Positions 11,038 to 20,513 are shown, numbered from the stretch's first letter. The stretch: DNA of 64,000 nt from Helicobacter rappini (GCF_900198625.1 NZ_FZPK01000040.1:1-64000); one strand, 5' to 3'. Translations and numbers: made by a program. Notes: generated from the sequence alone by a model not told the origin.

Positions 11038-12428
11038 GTGTTTTTTGCTAGTGTTTAAACGTGTTGTAGAATCTTGTTTTATATGTTTTTGTGTGCTAGA
11101 TTCTGCATTTTTTAGTTTAAAATCTGTATTTAAGCCAGTGCGACCCTTTCTAAGCCCACACGCCACATTTTAAAGCCAAAAATCTAAATTTATGCTTTTT
11201 TGTTGTTTATCAATGTTTCTGTGTCTTTGTGTTTGAGTGTTTTTTTCACGCCACACTTTAGGTTTTAACATCTGTGTCATGTTGAGCGTAAGCGAAACAT
11301 CTTTATTAGATTCTGTGCTATCTCAATTTCACGCCACACTTGAGACACAAAATTGCATTATTACACTCTCAAAGCCTTGAAACTCACACGACACATTTCC
11401 ACGCCACATTTTACGAGATTTTTATATTTTACATATTTGTTTGTATTGATATGCAAGAGAAAACATATAAAAAAGATTGTTTGTGAGTTTCTTTGACAAA
11501 AACACTATGAAATGAAGCAAACAGGGCGAGAATTTAACAAAATTGCAAGAAAATGTAAGTCATTTATGTAAGTTTAATGGTAGATTTAAGTGTAATTTCT
11601 ATCAAAAAAGCAAAAACTAGCCAAATGTAGCCTAGTTTAGCTTAGTTTTAGAGCCTTATTTCAGTGGAATATCAGCCAAAATTACACAAATAGCACAAAA
11701 AAACCCTAAATCATGCAAACATAAATCACACTAGCCTTTGCATTCACACAAAAGCCAATCAAAGCAAGACAACTTTACAAGAGCCAATCACACAAGCTAC
11801 AAAGCTTTAAATATTTAAAAATATTTCAATCTCTCTGCAACTTATCTCATTCTTTAAGATTTTCTATCACACATAAATGACACAAAAAATACACTCATGG
11901 CACAAATTTTGACACACATATACATTTTATGCCCTATTTTGCGGACTTTGGATAGAATTGTGATTCCAACAATGAAATTTTAAGTTATTTTTAAGTTTTA
12001 AATAAAGTTTATTGTAAGCTAGATTATAAAGCATATTTACGCATTGCAATCACTAAGAACATAGCACACAAGGGGAATTTTTACTCTCACAATAAAATGC
12101 AATTACCCACTTATGCTAACTCACTTTATATAAGTTACAATATTACACACAAGCATATAATTTTTAAATTTTTTTTCTAGCTAACTCTTATAAACTTATA
12201 TAACTAGAGAAAATATCGGTTTTTTGGGAATTTGGAGGCAAATAAAGTACAATTAAAATGAGCGGACATTTTGCCAAGCCCACCTTTTTTATTTCAACTT
12301 AGAGTAAATAAAGCGACTTGACAATGAAAAAAATGTCGGTTAAAATTTTGGGTAGGAATATAATTTAGAATCTACGTCTTTATGGGTGGTGCAGGGTTTA
12401 GGGTGCATTTTGGGCAAGTTTTTAAAAC
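11038..12428. other. 1.4 kb gene-free stretch with short dispersed repeats
   Basis: I see no credible ORF, tRNA or structured RNA gene on either strand. The left part (11150-11415) contains at least five copies of CGCCACA(C/T)TT-like words, at about 11159, 11250, 11330 and 11399, with a degenerate ACGACACATT at about 11390. One copy of the GAGCGTAAGCGAAA repeat lies here too. The rest is AT-rich with no obvious order. The stretch separates element cargo (left) from ordinary chromosomal genes (right), so an element end could lie here, but I found no clear attachment site or terminal repeat. Confidence 0.6.
11275..11302 (+). repeat. Dispersed TGTCAT-TTGAGCG-AGCGAAA repeat, copy 1
   Basis: Begins TGTCATGTTGAGCG and continues AAGCGAAACATCT. 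A near-identical word lies at 24585-24610. Related words of this type are scattered through many bacterial genomes as short intergenic repeats. Confidence 0.6.
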
Positions 12429-13325
12429 TTAGAATCTATAAGTTGCTCCCACTTGACCCCCAGCATTTAAGGCATGATAACTTGAAGTATAAGTAACCAA
12501 AGCCATAGCATTAAAGCTTAAATGCTGTGTTGCAAAGTAGTCAATACTAGCATTTACATTAAATCTCAAAGCATTTGTGCCTAAAAAAAGCGGTGTAGAT
12601 TGTGGTAAGAGAGTAAAGACCCCAGCATTATTTTTTGAAAAAAGATTTGATAAAGCTATATTAATAGAACCCAGCATATAATCCCCTCTATAAAAAGTCT
12701 TTAAGCCAATATCAACAAGCCCTGCGACACTCACTTCATACACACTGCTAAAAGGCGTAATAAGAGAAAAGCTAATAAATGGGCGAAATACATATTGATC
12801 ATAGAAAAAATCAATACCTAAAAAGCCTTGAAATAGCATGTTATTGACTTGACTACTTAAAGCCCCAAAGCCTATATCAATGCCAAATACCCCATGTGCT
12901 ACGACATTTTGTATAGGCAAAGGCACAGAAGCATTAGCCCCTAGATTTGAGCCAAAAAAGAAAGAGCTATTTTGTGTGGCTTGTGTCGTAAGCAAGGCAT
13001 TCCCAAAAGCAATATTAGCAAATGAATCTAGCTGAATCTTTTTCCATGCAAAAGGGTGTCTATACTGCGTATTTAAGCCATTATACATTAAAGTTTGTGT
13101 ATCGCTTAAGCCAAGCGTGCCTGTGTAGGCTAGATTAGCTTTTTTATATGTATTTGTAAAAAGCGGATTGTGTTCCCTATACACATCTTCTTTAAAAATA
13201 TGCGTTTGTTTAGAATCTTTATCTGCCTCTTCATTTGATTCTTCCTTATAGATTCCTTGTATATTTGCGGCAAATACTGATTGCATACATATACATAAAC
13301 ATGCACTTATAAATTTTAATCTCAT
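12429..13325 (-). CDS. Helicobacter-type outer-membrane beta-barrel protein
   Basis: 298 residues. ATG 13325 was chosen because a strong GGAGGGT lies 4 bases upstream; an earlier in-frame start at 13352 would overlap the preceding gene. The N-terminus is a signal peptide (MRLKFISACLCICMQSVFA, cleavage after FAA/N). After an acidic, Glu/Asp-rich stretch of about 40 residues come alternating amphipathic beta segments, ending with aromatic YRF, the C-terminal signature of outer-membrane barrels. Probably a porin-like or adhesin-like protein of a Helicobacter outer-membrane family; I cannot place it in a specific family. It starts 11 bases after the peptide-binding protein gene and is probably co-transcribed with it, suggesting a cell-envelope role possibly linked to uptake. 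Confidence 0.7.
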   Translation of the reverse strand: MRLKFISACLCICMQSVFAANIQGIYKEESNEEADKDSKQTHIFKEDVYREHNPLFTNTYKKANLAYTGTLGLSDTQTLMYNGLNTQYRHPFAWKKIQLDSFANIAFGNALLTTQATQNSSFFFGSNLGANASVPLPIQNVVAHGVFGIDIGFGALSSQVNNMLFQGFLGIDFFYDQYVFRPFISFSLITPFSSVYEVSVAGLVDIGLKTFYRGDYMLGSINIALSNLFSKNNAGVFTLLPQSTPLFLGTNALRFNVNASIDYFATQHLSFNAMALVTYTSSYHALNAGGQVGATYRF

Positions 13326-13336
13326 GTTACCCTCCA

Positions 13337-15244
13337 TTACTCTATCCACCAATAATGATATATGCTAAAAGGTGAAGCATAGGGTGGAAAAATATCTGGC
13401 ATTCTTATATCATGCCTTAAAGCGATACGAAAGCTAGGGCTATAATAATGCGGCACAACATAGAATCCCCATAGTAAGATTCTATCCATCGCATGTAAAA
13501 TCGCTATGCGTTTATTATAATCTGTTGTTTGATTAAGCAAAACAATAAGCTTATCAATCGCCTTATTTTTCACACCAGAAAAATTCCTTGAGCCTTCCAT
13601 ATCCGCACTCATTGATGAAAAGAAAAAGTCTTGTTCATTTCCGGGAAAAAGGCTTTGTGGTATCAAGCCCACAATTATATCATAATCAAATTGTTTTACT
13701 CTATTTTCATATTGAGCTGAGTCTGTTAATCGTATATCAAGGCTAATGCCAAGTATTGCTAGATTTTTCTTAAAAGGCAGCACCATGCGTTCAAATAAAG
13801 GTGAGTTTAGTAAAAGCGTGAGTTTCACTGGCTTATTATTAGAATCTAGCAGCCTATTTTCTACTACTTTATATCCTGCTTCTTTTAAAAGCTTTTGTGC
13901 GTATATGAGATTTGCTCTTTTTGAATGTGGTGCTTTTGTGCTTGGATTCTTATAGACTTCATGTAGTAAGCGAGGATTTATAGAATCTTTATAGTCTTTT
14001 GTTATTTCAAACTCTCTTGTGCTTTTATTATAGTTTAAGATTCCAAGTGATTGTAATATCTCTATTTCATCTTTAGAATCTCTTAAGAGACCATTTGAAG
14101 CATATATTGAGTTTTCATAATAGCTTTGTGTGCGTTTATATTGTGAGTAAAATAGATATTCATTGCTCCATTCAAAATCAAAGCATTGAAGTATCGCTTC
14201 CCTTACTCTTATATCATTTAAATGCGTTCTTCTTGCGTTAAGATAAAAGCCCTGCATACCCGCTGGTAAGCCATGTGTTAAAGTGATCTTTTTAAATCTT
14301 CCTGCATTAAGGCTACTTCCTTCATAGTCATTTGCCCATGCTTTTGCCTGTGGCTCAAAGCGATAGTCATAATTCCCCGCTAGAAATGCACGCAAAGCGA
14401 CATTTGCGTCTTTGTAATATTCAATTGTGATTCTATCAAAGTTATATGCCCCAACATTTATCATTAAATCTTTCGCCCAATAATTCTTATTTCGTTTATA
14501 AGTAATGTATTTATTTATCTCAAAAGATTCTATTATGTAGGGACCACTGCCAAGCGGTATGCGTAAGGGCTTTTTACCATATAGATTCTCATTATTTTGC
14601 TTATTGTTTTGTAGGTAGAAGTGTTTTGGGATAATGTGTAGTTGTGTAAGAATAAAAGGTAATTCCTTATTTTCATTATGCTTAAAGATAAATTCAATAA
14701 TATTCTCATTCACCACAACCGCTTCTTTTACATCAGCATAATAGCGAGATTGAGTGGGATCGCCCTTTTGCATAAGCATATCAAAGCTAAATTTTACATC
14801 ACCAGCACTCACCTTGCTATCATCGCTGAATCTTGCCTTTGGATTTATCATAAATCTCACACCGCTATTATCATTTGCAATGCTTACTTTTTCTGCTATA
14901 AGCGGATATATCGCATAAGGCTCATCATAGCTTTGTGCCATTAAAGTATCATATACTAAATCGAGTGAATCTGCCTTACTCCCCTTTAATACAAATAAAT
15001 CGAGACTATCAAAGCCACCAAGCCCCATAGTCTTAAAATCCCCACCCTTTTTTGCTTGTGGATTGGCATAGGGTAAAAATTTCGCATTTTCATGCTTTGG
15101 TATCATATCCATAGCAATAGAGCTATGCCATGTGGTATAAAGATCAGAGCGACTTTTCGCATAAACGCATACACTAAAAAGCATAATAAAAGAGAGAATA
15201 AATACAAAGAATCTAGCATATCGTATAAAAATATTTTGTAGCAT
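13337..15244 (-). CDS. Periplasmic peptide-binding protein, ABC importer family 5 (YejA-like)
   Basis: 635 residues. The signal peptide (hydrophobic stretch about 10-28, ending VYAKS) is followed by a full family-5 solute-binding fold. Family features are clear: the WHSSIAMDMIPKHENAKFLP opening typical of YejA/microcin C-type proteins, GGDFKTMGLGGFDSLDLFVL, an FSDDSKVSAGDVKFSFDML segment, and the RVREAILQCFDFEW region. These proteins capture oligopeptides (YejA also microcin C) and deliver them to an inner-membrane ABC transporter. No permease or ATPase genes adjoin it, so it must use a transporter encoded elsewhere. The outer-membrane protein gene follows immediately downstream. The length is normal for YejA. 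Substrate unproven. Confidence 0.85.
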   Translation of the reverse strand: MLQNIFIRYARFFVFILSFIMLFSVCVYAKSRSDLYTTWHSSIAMDMIPKHENAKFLPYANPQAKKGGDFKTMGLGGFDSLDLFVLKGSKADSLDLVYDTLMAQSYDEPYAIYPLIAEKVSIANDNSGVRFMINPKARFSDDSKVSAGDVKFSFDMLMQKGDPTQSRYYADVKEAVVVNENIIEFIFKHNENKELPFILTQLHIIPKHFYLQNNKQNNENLYGKKPLRIPLGSGPYIIESFEINKYITYKRNKNYWAKDLMINVGAYNFDRITIEYYKDANVALRAFLAGNYDYRFEPQAKAWANDYEGSSLNAGRFKKITLTHGLPAGMQGFYLNARRTHLNDIRVREAILQCFDFEWSNEYLFYSQYKRTQSYYENSIYASNGLLRDSKDEIEILQSLGILNYNKSTREFEITKDYKDSINPRLLHEVYKNPSTKAPHSKRANLIYAQKLLKEAGYKVVENRLLDSNNKPVKLTLLLNSPLFERMVLPFKKNLAILGISLDIRLTDSAQYENRVKQFDYDIIVGLIPQSLFPGNEQDFFFSSMSADMEGSRNFSGVKNKAIDKLIVLLNQTTDYNKRIAILHAMDRILLWGFYVVPHYYSPSFRIALRHDIRMPDIFPPYASPFSIYHYWWIE

Positions 15245-15434
15245 TTTTTACCTGATAATTTTTGTTTTGAATATAAGTGTTTATTATAATGTTTTTCTGT
15301 GTATAACTTTATATATGAGAGTAAATAATATGATTGTGGTATGGAATCTTTTGCCTATAATCTTTTGTATTTGGCAATATCGCATATCATCTTCATAACT
15401 TTTCTATATAATACTCCGCTAGTTTTAAAAGCAA

Positions 15435-16523
15435 ATGAAAGGGTATTTATTGCAGACAAGGGGTTCGCGTTTTATCTATAATCTCAAAGGTATTATACGC
15501 ATGATAATACCACGCATAATAACGCAAAAGCAGCTTGAGACAAAGATACAAAAATTACTAAGAATCTATGAGAAAAACCTAGAAGACATAAGTAATCGCA
15601 TAAATTATTACAATAAACTCAATAAGCCTTTTCATATACCATTAACAAAAGATAAATTACCGCAAATAAGCCCACTAGACCTAGATTTACCGCCTTATCC
15701 TAGTCGATTAGCAAACTTGCAGCAACTTGTGCCGAATATAGATATATTGAAAAATAATACTTATAAAGCCGGATCGGTGTATTATTATGATTCGTATGAA
15801 TGGACGAGATATTTTAAGGATAATTTAGTCTGGGCATATATGTTTTATGATGTGAGTGAGCTTTTAAGCTTTCCTGCGATTTGTAAATCTCGTCCAATTA
15901 TTGCTTGTAATAACAATTCAGTATTAATGCAGCTTGAAAAATATCGTCATTTTCATTTCATAAACGACCCAATAAGATTTGAGGATAAAAAGGATATATT
16001 GCTATTTCGTGGTGCTGTATATCAAGACCATAGAATCCGCTTTTTTGAAAAGCATTTTACTAATCCAAATTGCGATATTGGACATGTTGGACGAGCAGAT
16101 TCTAATCCACAATGGCTAAAAAATAAGCTCTCAATACAAGAGCATTTGCCCTATAAATTTCTACTAAGCCTTGAGGGCTATGATGTAGCAAGTAATCTCA
16201 AATGGGTGTTAAGCTCAAACTCGCTCTGCATTATGCCAGAGCCAGAGATAGAAACTTGGTTTATGGAAGATAAGCTAGAAAAAGGTGTGCATTTTGCAGC
16301 TATTAAGCGTGATTATAGTGATGTAGATTCCGTGCTTGACTACTACAAAACACACACAAATGAAGCAAAGGAAATCATACAAAACGCACATGAATTTTGT
16401 GCTAGATTCTATGATAAAAGGCTTCAAGGCTTACTTAATCTCTTAGTGTTACGCAAATATTTTTATCTCTCAGGACAGATTGATATAAGCCCATTAGAAC
16501 AAACATTATTTAAACTTGATTAG
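15435..16523 (+). CDS. Glycosyltransferase family 90 (CAP10-like), probable LPS or surface-glycan enzyme
   Basis: 362 residues. No signal peptide. The GT90/CAP10 pattern is visible: the IIACNNNSVLMQLEKYRHF and DILLFRGAVYQ-HRIRFFEK segments, then FLLSLEGYDVASNLKWVLSS and MPEPEIETWFMEDKLEKGVHF, which match the conserved acceptor and nucleotide-sugar regions. Such enzymes add xylose, glucose or related sugars to LPS or capsule. The start is uncertain: ATG 15435 lacks a clear ribosome site but retains the basic N-terminal helix seen in relatives; ATG 15501 has AAAGG upstream. Stands alone between a divergent transporter gene and argJ. Likely works on the cytoplasmic face of the inner membrane. 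Confidence 0.8.
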   Translation: MKGYLLQTRGSRFIYNLKGIIRMIIPRIITQKQLETKIQKLLRIYEKNLEDISNRINYYNKLNKPFHIPLTKDKLPQISPLDLDLPPYPSRLANLQQLVPNIDILKNNTYKAGSVYYYDSYEWTRYFKDNLVWAYMFYDVSELLSFPAICKSRPIIACNNNSVLMQLEKYRHFHFINDPIRFEDKKDILLFRGAVYQDHRIRFFEKHFTNPNCDIGHVGRADSNPQWLKNKLSIQEHLPYKFLLSLEGYDVASNLKWVLSSNSLCIMPEPEIETWFMEDKLEKGVHFAAIKRDYSDVDSVLDYYKTHTNEAKEIIQNAHEFCARFYDKRLQGLLNLLVLRKYFYLSGQIDISPLEQTLFKLD

Positions 16524-16657
16524 ATATTATGGTAAAAAATCGCTAAGTGTGAAGTTTTTACACATAGATTCTATAACATAGGTGCGAGTGTTAGAAATAT
16601 GGTATCTTTATGTGTTTTTTTCGCTAAAATCATTGCAGATTCTAAAAAAGGGATAGC

Positions 16658-18091
16658 ATGGCGACACAAATAAAACTTAAGGCAAAAAGAAGCACAAAAC
16701 TTCCAAAAGGATTCAAACTCTCTGGCGTAAAGGCAAATATAAAATATAAAAATAGGCTAGACCTAGCCCTTATCTACTCACAAGAGCCTTGCCAAAGCGC
16801 TGGTGTATGGACGAAAAATAGCGTGCAGGCGGCTTGTATCACTCACAATAAAGCAAAGATACAAAATCATATCCATGCTGTTATGATAAATTCTGGTTGT
16901 GCGAATGCTTGCACAGGAAAGCAAGGTGAAGAAAATTGCGATAAAAGTGCGGAAGCCCTAGCAAAAGTGTTGCGTATAGATTCTAAGCATATTTTACTTG
17001 CTTCCACAGGCGTTATTGGAGCGCAATTGCCCATGCCTAGAATCTTGAAAGCTATCCCAAAGTTAGTAGCACAAAAAAACAGCAATAAAGATTCTATAAA
17101 ATTAGCAAGTAAAGCCATTATGACAACAGATACTTTCCCAAAGACTTTTGGCATAACTTGTAAGTTACAAAGCCCAAATGATTTAGATTCTAAAAATACA
17201 TCTGGCAAAGAAAAAGTCGCTCGCAATGAAAAAACTAGCGATTCTAAAAATATTGTCATTAACACAGAATCTAAAGAAAATGCTAAAGATTCTACAAGCG
17301 TAGAAAATAAGTTAGATTCTAAAACACAAGAAAAAGAGACATGCGATAAAAAGGCAAAAGTAGAAAAGAAAAACAATAAATTTAGAATCTTTGGCATGGC
17401 AAAAGGTTCTGGCATGATTCACCCAAATATGGCGACCATGCTAGGCTTTATTTTGACTGATATAGCGATATCTAAAGAGTTATTGCAAGAAGCATTAAGT
17501 GAGATTAATACGCAAACTTTCAATCAAATAAGCGTTGATGGCGACACTTCAACAAATGATATGGTTGTTGTGTTAGCAAATGGTGCTGCAAAGAATGAAA
17601 TTATCACAAGTAAAAGCACAGACTATGAGATATTCAAAAAAGCGTTAAAAAAAGTATGTGTCAATCTTGCCAAACAAATCGCTAAAGATGGCGAGGGTGC
17701 TACGCATTTGCTTGAAGTATCCATTAAAAACGCACAGAGTTTGCAACAAGCACAAACTCTAAGCAAAGCTATCATTGGCTCAAATCTTGTAAAAACTGCA
17801 ATCTTTGGTAAAGATGCAAACTGGGGACGAATTATATGTGCTATGGGGTATAGCAATGCGAGTTTTGATGCAAGTAAATTTAATCTTATTTTTGCAAGTA
17901 AAAAAGGGAAAATTGCAATTGTAAAAAATGGCGTAGGAACAGCATTTAATGAAAGTAAAGCAAAAAGTATTTTGAGTGCAGATGTCGTGCGTATTTTAAT
18001 TGATTTGCAAGATGGCACACATAGTGCGAAGGCTTGGGGTTGTGACTTAAGCTATGATTATATAAAGATTAATGCAGATTATCGCTCGTAG
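16658..18091 (+). CDS. argJ: Bifunctional ornithine acetyltransferase/N-acetylglutamate synthase ArgJ
   Basis: 477 residues, longer than the usual ~400. ArgJ recycles the acetyl group from acetylornithine to glutamate in arginine synthesis. Seen: the ASTGVIGAQLPM motif; the autocleavage site KGSGMIHPN-MATML with the nucleophile Thr at about residue 260; the SVDGDTSTND and GKDANWGRI motifs; and a normal C-terminus. Between about residues 170 and 243, just before the cleavage loop, sits an extra Lys/Ser/Asp/Glu-rich segment encoded mainly by GATTCTAAA-type words. It replaces nothing conserved, so activity may survive. No other arg gene adjoins. H. pylori lacks this pathway, so its presence favours an enterohepatic Helicobacter. 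ATG 16658 has GGGATAG upstream. Confidence 0.92.
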   Translation: MATQIKLKAKRSTKLPKGFKLSGVKANIKYKNRLDLALIYSQEPCQSAGVWTKNSVQAACITHNKAKIQNHIHAVMINSGCANACTGKQGEENCDKSAEALAKVLRIDSKHILLASTGVIGAQLPMPRILKAIPKLVAQKNSNKDSIKLASKAIMTTDTFPKTFGITCKLQSPNDLDSKNTSGKEKVARNEKTSDSKNIVINTESKENAKDSTSVENKLDSKTQEKETCDKKAKVEKKNNKFRIFGMAKGSGMIHPNMATMLGFILTDIAISKELLQEALSEINTQTFNQISVDGDTSTNDMVVVLANGAAKNEIITSKSTDYEIFKKALKKVCVNLAKQIAKDGEGATHLLEVSIKNAQSLQQAQTLSKAIIGSNLVKTAIFGKDANWGRIICAMGYSNASFDASKFNLIFASKKGKIAIVKNGVGTAFNESKAKSILSADVVRILIDLQDGTHSAKAWGCDLSYDYIKINADYRS

Positions 18092-18158
18092 ATTCTAGAT
18101 TGTGTCATGTGATTTAGCTTTGTTTCATCTCTTAAAACTTTAAAAATTTGTGTAGAAA

Positions 18159-18200
18159 GCTGTATTGCTAAATTTTAGCATACAAAGCTTGGGATACAGC
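18159..18200. terminator. Nested hairpin between convergent genes, possible terminator
   Basis: GCTGTAT at 18159-18165 pairs with ATACAGC at 18194-18200 and encloses a smaller GCTAA/TTAGC hairpin. It lies between the convergent argJ and the gene ending at 18273. There is no strong T run, so rho-independent function is uncertain. Confidence 0.35.
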
Positions 18201-18272
18201 ATAAAAAGGCGTGTCTAAATCATGCGTTGAAACAATATGCTAATTAGCTTGATAAGATTTCAAAAATAGAAT

Positions 18273-19037
18273 CTAACCCCTAAGATTAAGAATATATGAA
18301 GGCTCAAAAGATTCTAAATCCCATAAAGGTTCATTTTGACCCACATCAATTTGTATCTCATCAAAGCCTTGTAATTCACTTAGTCTATTCTCAAGTATCT
18401 TTTTTACTTTTTCACTCATCACACAAAGTCGCAAACATACATTATTTTCATCATTTAGCGATACAATGCCGCTTATCTCACCCAAATGATGAAAAATGCT
18501 ATAAAATTCTAAAAATTCCACTTGTTTTTTAAGCTGCACTAAACTTTCTTTGCCATCATCCTCTTTTATCACCATGCTAAATACGCCATTTTGCAAAGCA
18601 ATAAGCAAGTTTGATAACTCTAAAAACTCCTGCTTACTTGTCGCAAGAGGTAATCTCTCTAGTAAAAACTCTTTAAAAACAGATTCTAGTGTGCTGCCGC
18701 CCTTATGCGTTTCACTAAGCAACTCTTTTAAGTCATTTGAGCTTAATTTAAGTTTTGCATGTGCTAGATTCTCCAGCATTTTTGGCTGCTTAATAAGATC
18801 TGAAATGAGTAAGCCATCTTTGCCTTGTTTGACATTTGCCCAATAATTTGTGCCAACTTGAAGTTCTTTGTTGCTTTGTGTCTCAATGATGAGTTTTCCA
18901 AGCTGCACGAGATATTTATCAGCACCTTTTTTATCAAGTATGCGTAAAAGCATAGGCAAAGTAGCATTTATCTCTTTATTGCCTGTGGTTGTTGCCATTT
19001 GACTTAATAGGCTTTGAATGTGTGTTGGCTGTATCAT
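18273..19037 (-). CDS. Conserved hypothetical protein, possible FliK-like C-terminal domain
   Basis: 254 residues. ATG 19037 was chosen because AAGGG lies 5 bases upstream; the frame opens at GTG 19043. No signal peptide or membrane segment; mostly helical. The last ~70 residues (LEFYSIFHHLGEISGIVSL followed by VCLRLCVMSEKVKKILENRL) resemble the C-terminal domain of flagellar hook-length control proteins, in which a beta hairpin precedes an amphipathic helix. The usual Pro/Gln-rich FliK N-terminus is absent and the length is short. It stands alone, so context gives no help. Could instead be an unrelated cytoplasmic protein; the FliK resemblance is inference from pattern only. Confidence 0.55.
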   Translation of the reverse strand: MIQPTHIQSLLSQMATTTGNKEINATLPMLLRILDKKGADKYLVQLGKLIIETQSNKELQVGTNYWANVKQGKDGLLISDLIKQPKMLENLAHAKLKLSSNDLKELLSETHKGGSTLESVFKEFLLERLPLATSKQEFLELSNLLIALQNGVFSMVIKEDDGKESLVQLKKQVEFLEFYSIFHHLGEISGIVSLNDENNVCLRLCVMSEKVKKILENRLSELQGFDEIQIDVGQNEPLWDLESFEPSYILNLRG

Positions 19038-19155
19038 ACCCACCCTTTTTTACTGATAGTAACATATCGGCATACGCTTGTGGTTTGTAAAATGAAAGTA
19101 ATGCTAGATAAGTCTCGCATTAAGTTGCTATTTTAATAATTTTTATACAATATAG

Positions 19156-19575
19156 TTACATATATTCATCTGTCTGCAATAAATCTTGTAAGCTATATTT
19201 TTGAAACTCCTGCATGAAAGCATTTTTTGCCTTATGAATGATTGATTTGAGATTGCAATTGATTTGATAGGGGCATTCCGTGTGTTTAGAATTATGCTTC
19301 AAACACTCAACAAAGTCGGTATTTATCTCTGTATAAAGCAACACATCGGCTAATCCAATATCCTTTGGCTTTTTAGCAAGTTTTATGCCGCCTTCCCGCC
19401 CCCTAAAAGTCTTTATAAACTGACCTTTTGATAGTTTATGGATAATTTTTTTGAGATGATTCTGTGAGATTCTAAGCTCGCTTGCCATATTTTCTATAGT
19501 GTTTAATGTATTATCGTGCTGTGCGAGATAGATTAATGCCCGAAATGAATAATCGCTAAACTTTGATAACTGCAT
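19156..19575 (-). CDS. Rrf2-family iron-sulfur regulator, NsrR-like
   Basis: 139 residues. N-terminal winged helix (MQLSKFSDYSFRALIYLAQH) with a recognition-helix region about residues 28-50, followed by the GREGGIKLAKKP wing. Three cysteines at 91, 101 and 107 (ECLK, ECPY, NCNL) match the cluster-binding set of NsrR, whose E. coli cysteines are at 91, 96 and 102, and the following LKSIIHKAKNAFMQ helix also fits. NsrR-type regulators sense nitric oxide through a [4Fe-4S] or [2Fe-2S] cluster and derepress detoxification genes. The gap between the first two cysteines is longer than in E. coli NsrR, so the signal may differ. Monocistronic; targets not evident nearby. Confidence 0.8.
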   Translation of the reverse strand: MQLSKFSDYSFRALIYLAQHDNTLNTIENMASELRISQNHLKKIIHKLSKGQFIKTFRGREGGIKLAKKPKDIGLADVLLYTEINTDFVECLKHNSKHTECPYQINCNLKSIIHKAKNAFMQEFQKYSLQDLLQTDEYM

Positions 19576-19854
19576 ATTGCTTCCTTGTATGTATTTTGGC
19601 GTGTTGTTTAAGTATGAAATATTATCGTTTTATTTTGTGATTTTCAAACTTTAATAACGCTATATCATTATGTAGCATGAGATTTTTACATATATTTACA
19701 TAATTTTATAGAATTAAAGATCTGTAATTTTGCCCTTGTGTTTAGAACAATAATCGTGATATAAGATTAACAGGCATCACACATGCAATCTAAAAAAATG
19801 ATAGTCTTTTTGCTTAATTTCTATTTTTTAAATTCTTTGAATTTTAATTCACCC

Positions 19855-20068
19855 TTATAATTTTGGCAGAATAAAGTTTATAAAAGTACCCAATATAATT
19901 AGAAAAATCATAAACTTAAGGCTTATTTTTTTATCTTTTTTCTCTTTCCATAAATCTAGCCATTGTCCAATTGTCAAGTCATAATACAGCCATTTGATGA
20001 TGAAAAACGCTACCACAACTACTCATAGCAAAACAGGCATTATAAAGTATTTGCATTAAAGTTTCCAT
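19855..20068 (-). pseudogene. Small (~70 aa) membrane protein with a one-base frameshift
   Basis: Translation from ATG 20068 has an excellent GGAGGATATGA ribosome site and reads METLMQILYNACFAM, then hits a stop after about 28 codons. Removing one A just after that Met (about 20022-20024) gives a continuous 70-residue protein with two hydrophobic segments (VVVVAFFIIKW and FMIFLIILGTFINFI) around a charged loop, stopping at 19855. Both halves look genuinely coding, so this is a recent frameshift or a sequencing error. Third in a row of tiny membrane-protein ORFs downstream of dnaX. Function unknown. Confidence 0.5.
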
Positions 20069-20089
20069 TCATATCCTCCAAATTTGTGA

Positions 20090-20332
20090 TTATTGTATCT
20101 TTCCATTTACTAAGCAACCTATCAAGGCAACGAGCAATAAGTAGCAGAAAATCACAACTATATTTTTTCTATATTTTTTGATAAAAAGAATAGTTTTGAC
20201 ATATAGCATAGGGGCAATATATTTCATTATTAATATGACAATAATGCAACTACAAAGCAGTATCGCAATATTCGTAAAAGTTATAGGTGGAGATAAAAAT
20301 AAAAAATAAGATTCCAAATATCGTATAAACAA
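20090..20332 (-). CDS. Possible small membrane protein, or the second half of its frameshifted neighbour
   Basis: 80-codon frame opening with TTG and no convincing ribosome site. Two strongly hydrophobic segments (TNIAILLCSCIIVILIMKYI and NIVVIFCYLLLVALIGCLV) flank a basic loop. It overlaps the preceding small gene by about 80 bases. An alternative reading is that both are pieces of one ~120-residue membrane protein split by an indel at about 20280-20290. The following small gene starts 22 bases downstream with its own ribosome site. Unknown function. Confidence 0.4.
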   Translation of the reverse strand: MFIRYLESYFLFLSPPITFTNIAILLCSCIIVILIMKYIAPMLYVKTILFIKKYRKNIVVIFCYLLLVALIGCLVNGKIQ

Positions 20333-20450
20333 TCTTTTTTAAGACTCCCATATCTTTATCATCTGGGACAAATAATCCTATCCACCAAATTATTACAAAG
20401 CCTAGAAATAGCAAAATAAGAATAAAAAATATCGACATTAAGAATTCCAT
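20250..20450 (-). CDS. Small membrane protein of unknown function
   Basis: 66 residues. ATG 20450 was chosen because a perfect GGAGGT lies 6 bases upstream. Hydrophobic segments at about residues 4-25 (FLMSIFFILILLFLGFVIIWW) and 39-54 (IVYTIFGILFFIFIST) are separated by a charged LFVPDDKDMGVLKK loop, so probably an inner-membrane hairpin. It begins 64 bases after the dnaX stop on the same strand. No family recognised. Its C-terminus overlaps the next small ORF, so either may be an artefact of a frameshift. Confidence 0.55.
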   Translation of the reverse strand: MEFLMSIFFILILLFLGFVIIWWIGLFVPDDKDMGVLKKIVYTIFGILFFIFISTYNFYEYCDTAL

Positions 20451-20513
20451 AATTCTACCTCCATATTGCTTGGTTGGTATAATGCGTTTAAAACTGCATT
20501 GCCCTTGCATTAC

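Noticed and set aside
11038..12428. Search for tRNA or integrase attachment site at the element edge
   Set aside because: No cloverleaf-like sequence or direct-repeat pair with the window start could be found.
16867..18018. Minus-strand ORFs of 182 and 131 codons within argJ
   Set aside because: Leu/Ser/Phe-rich shadows of a well-conserved gene.
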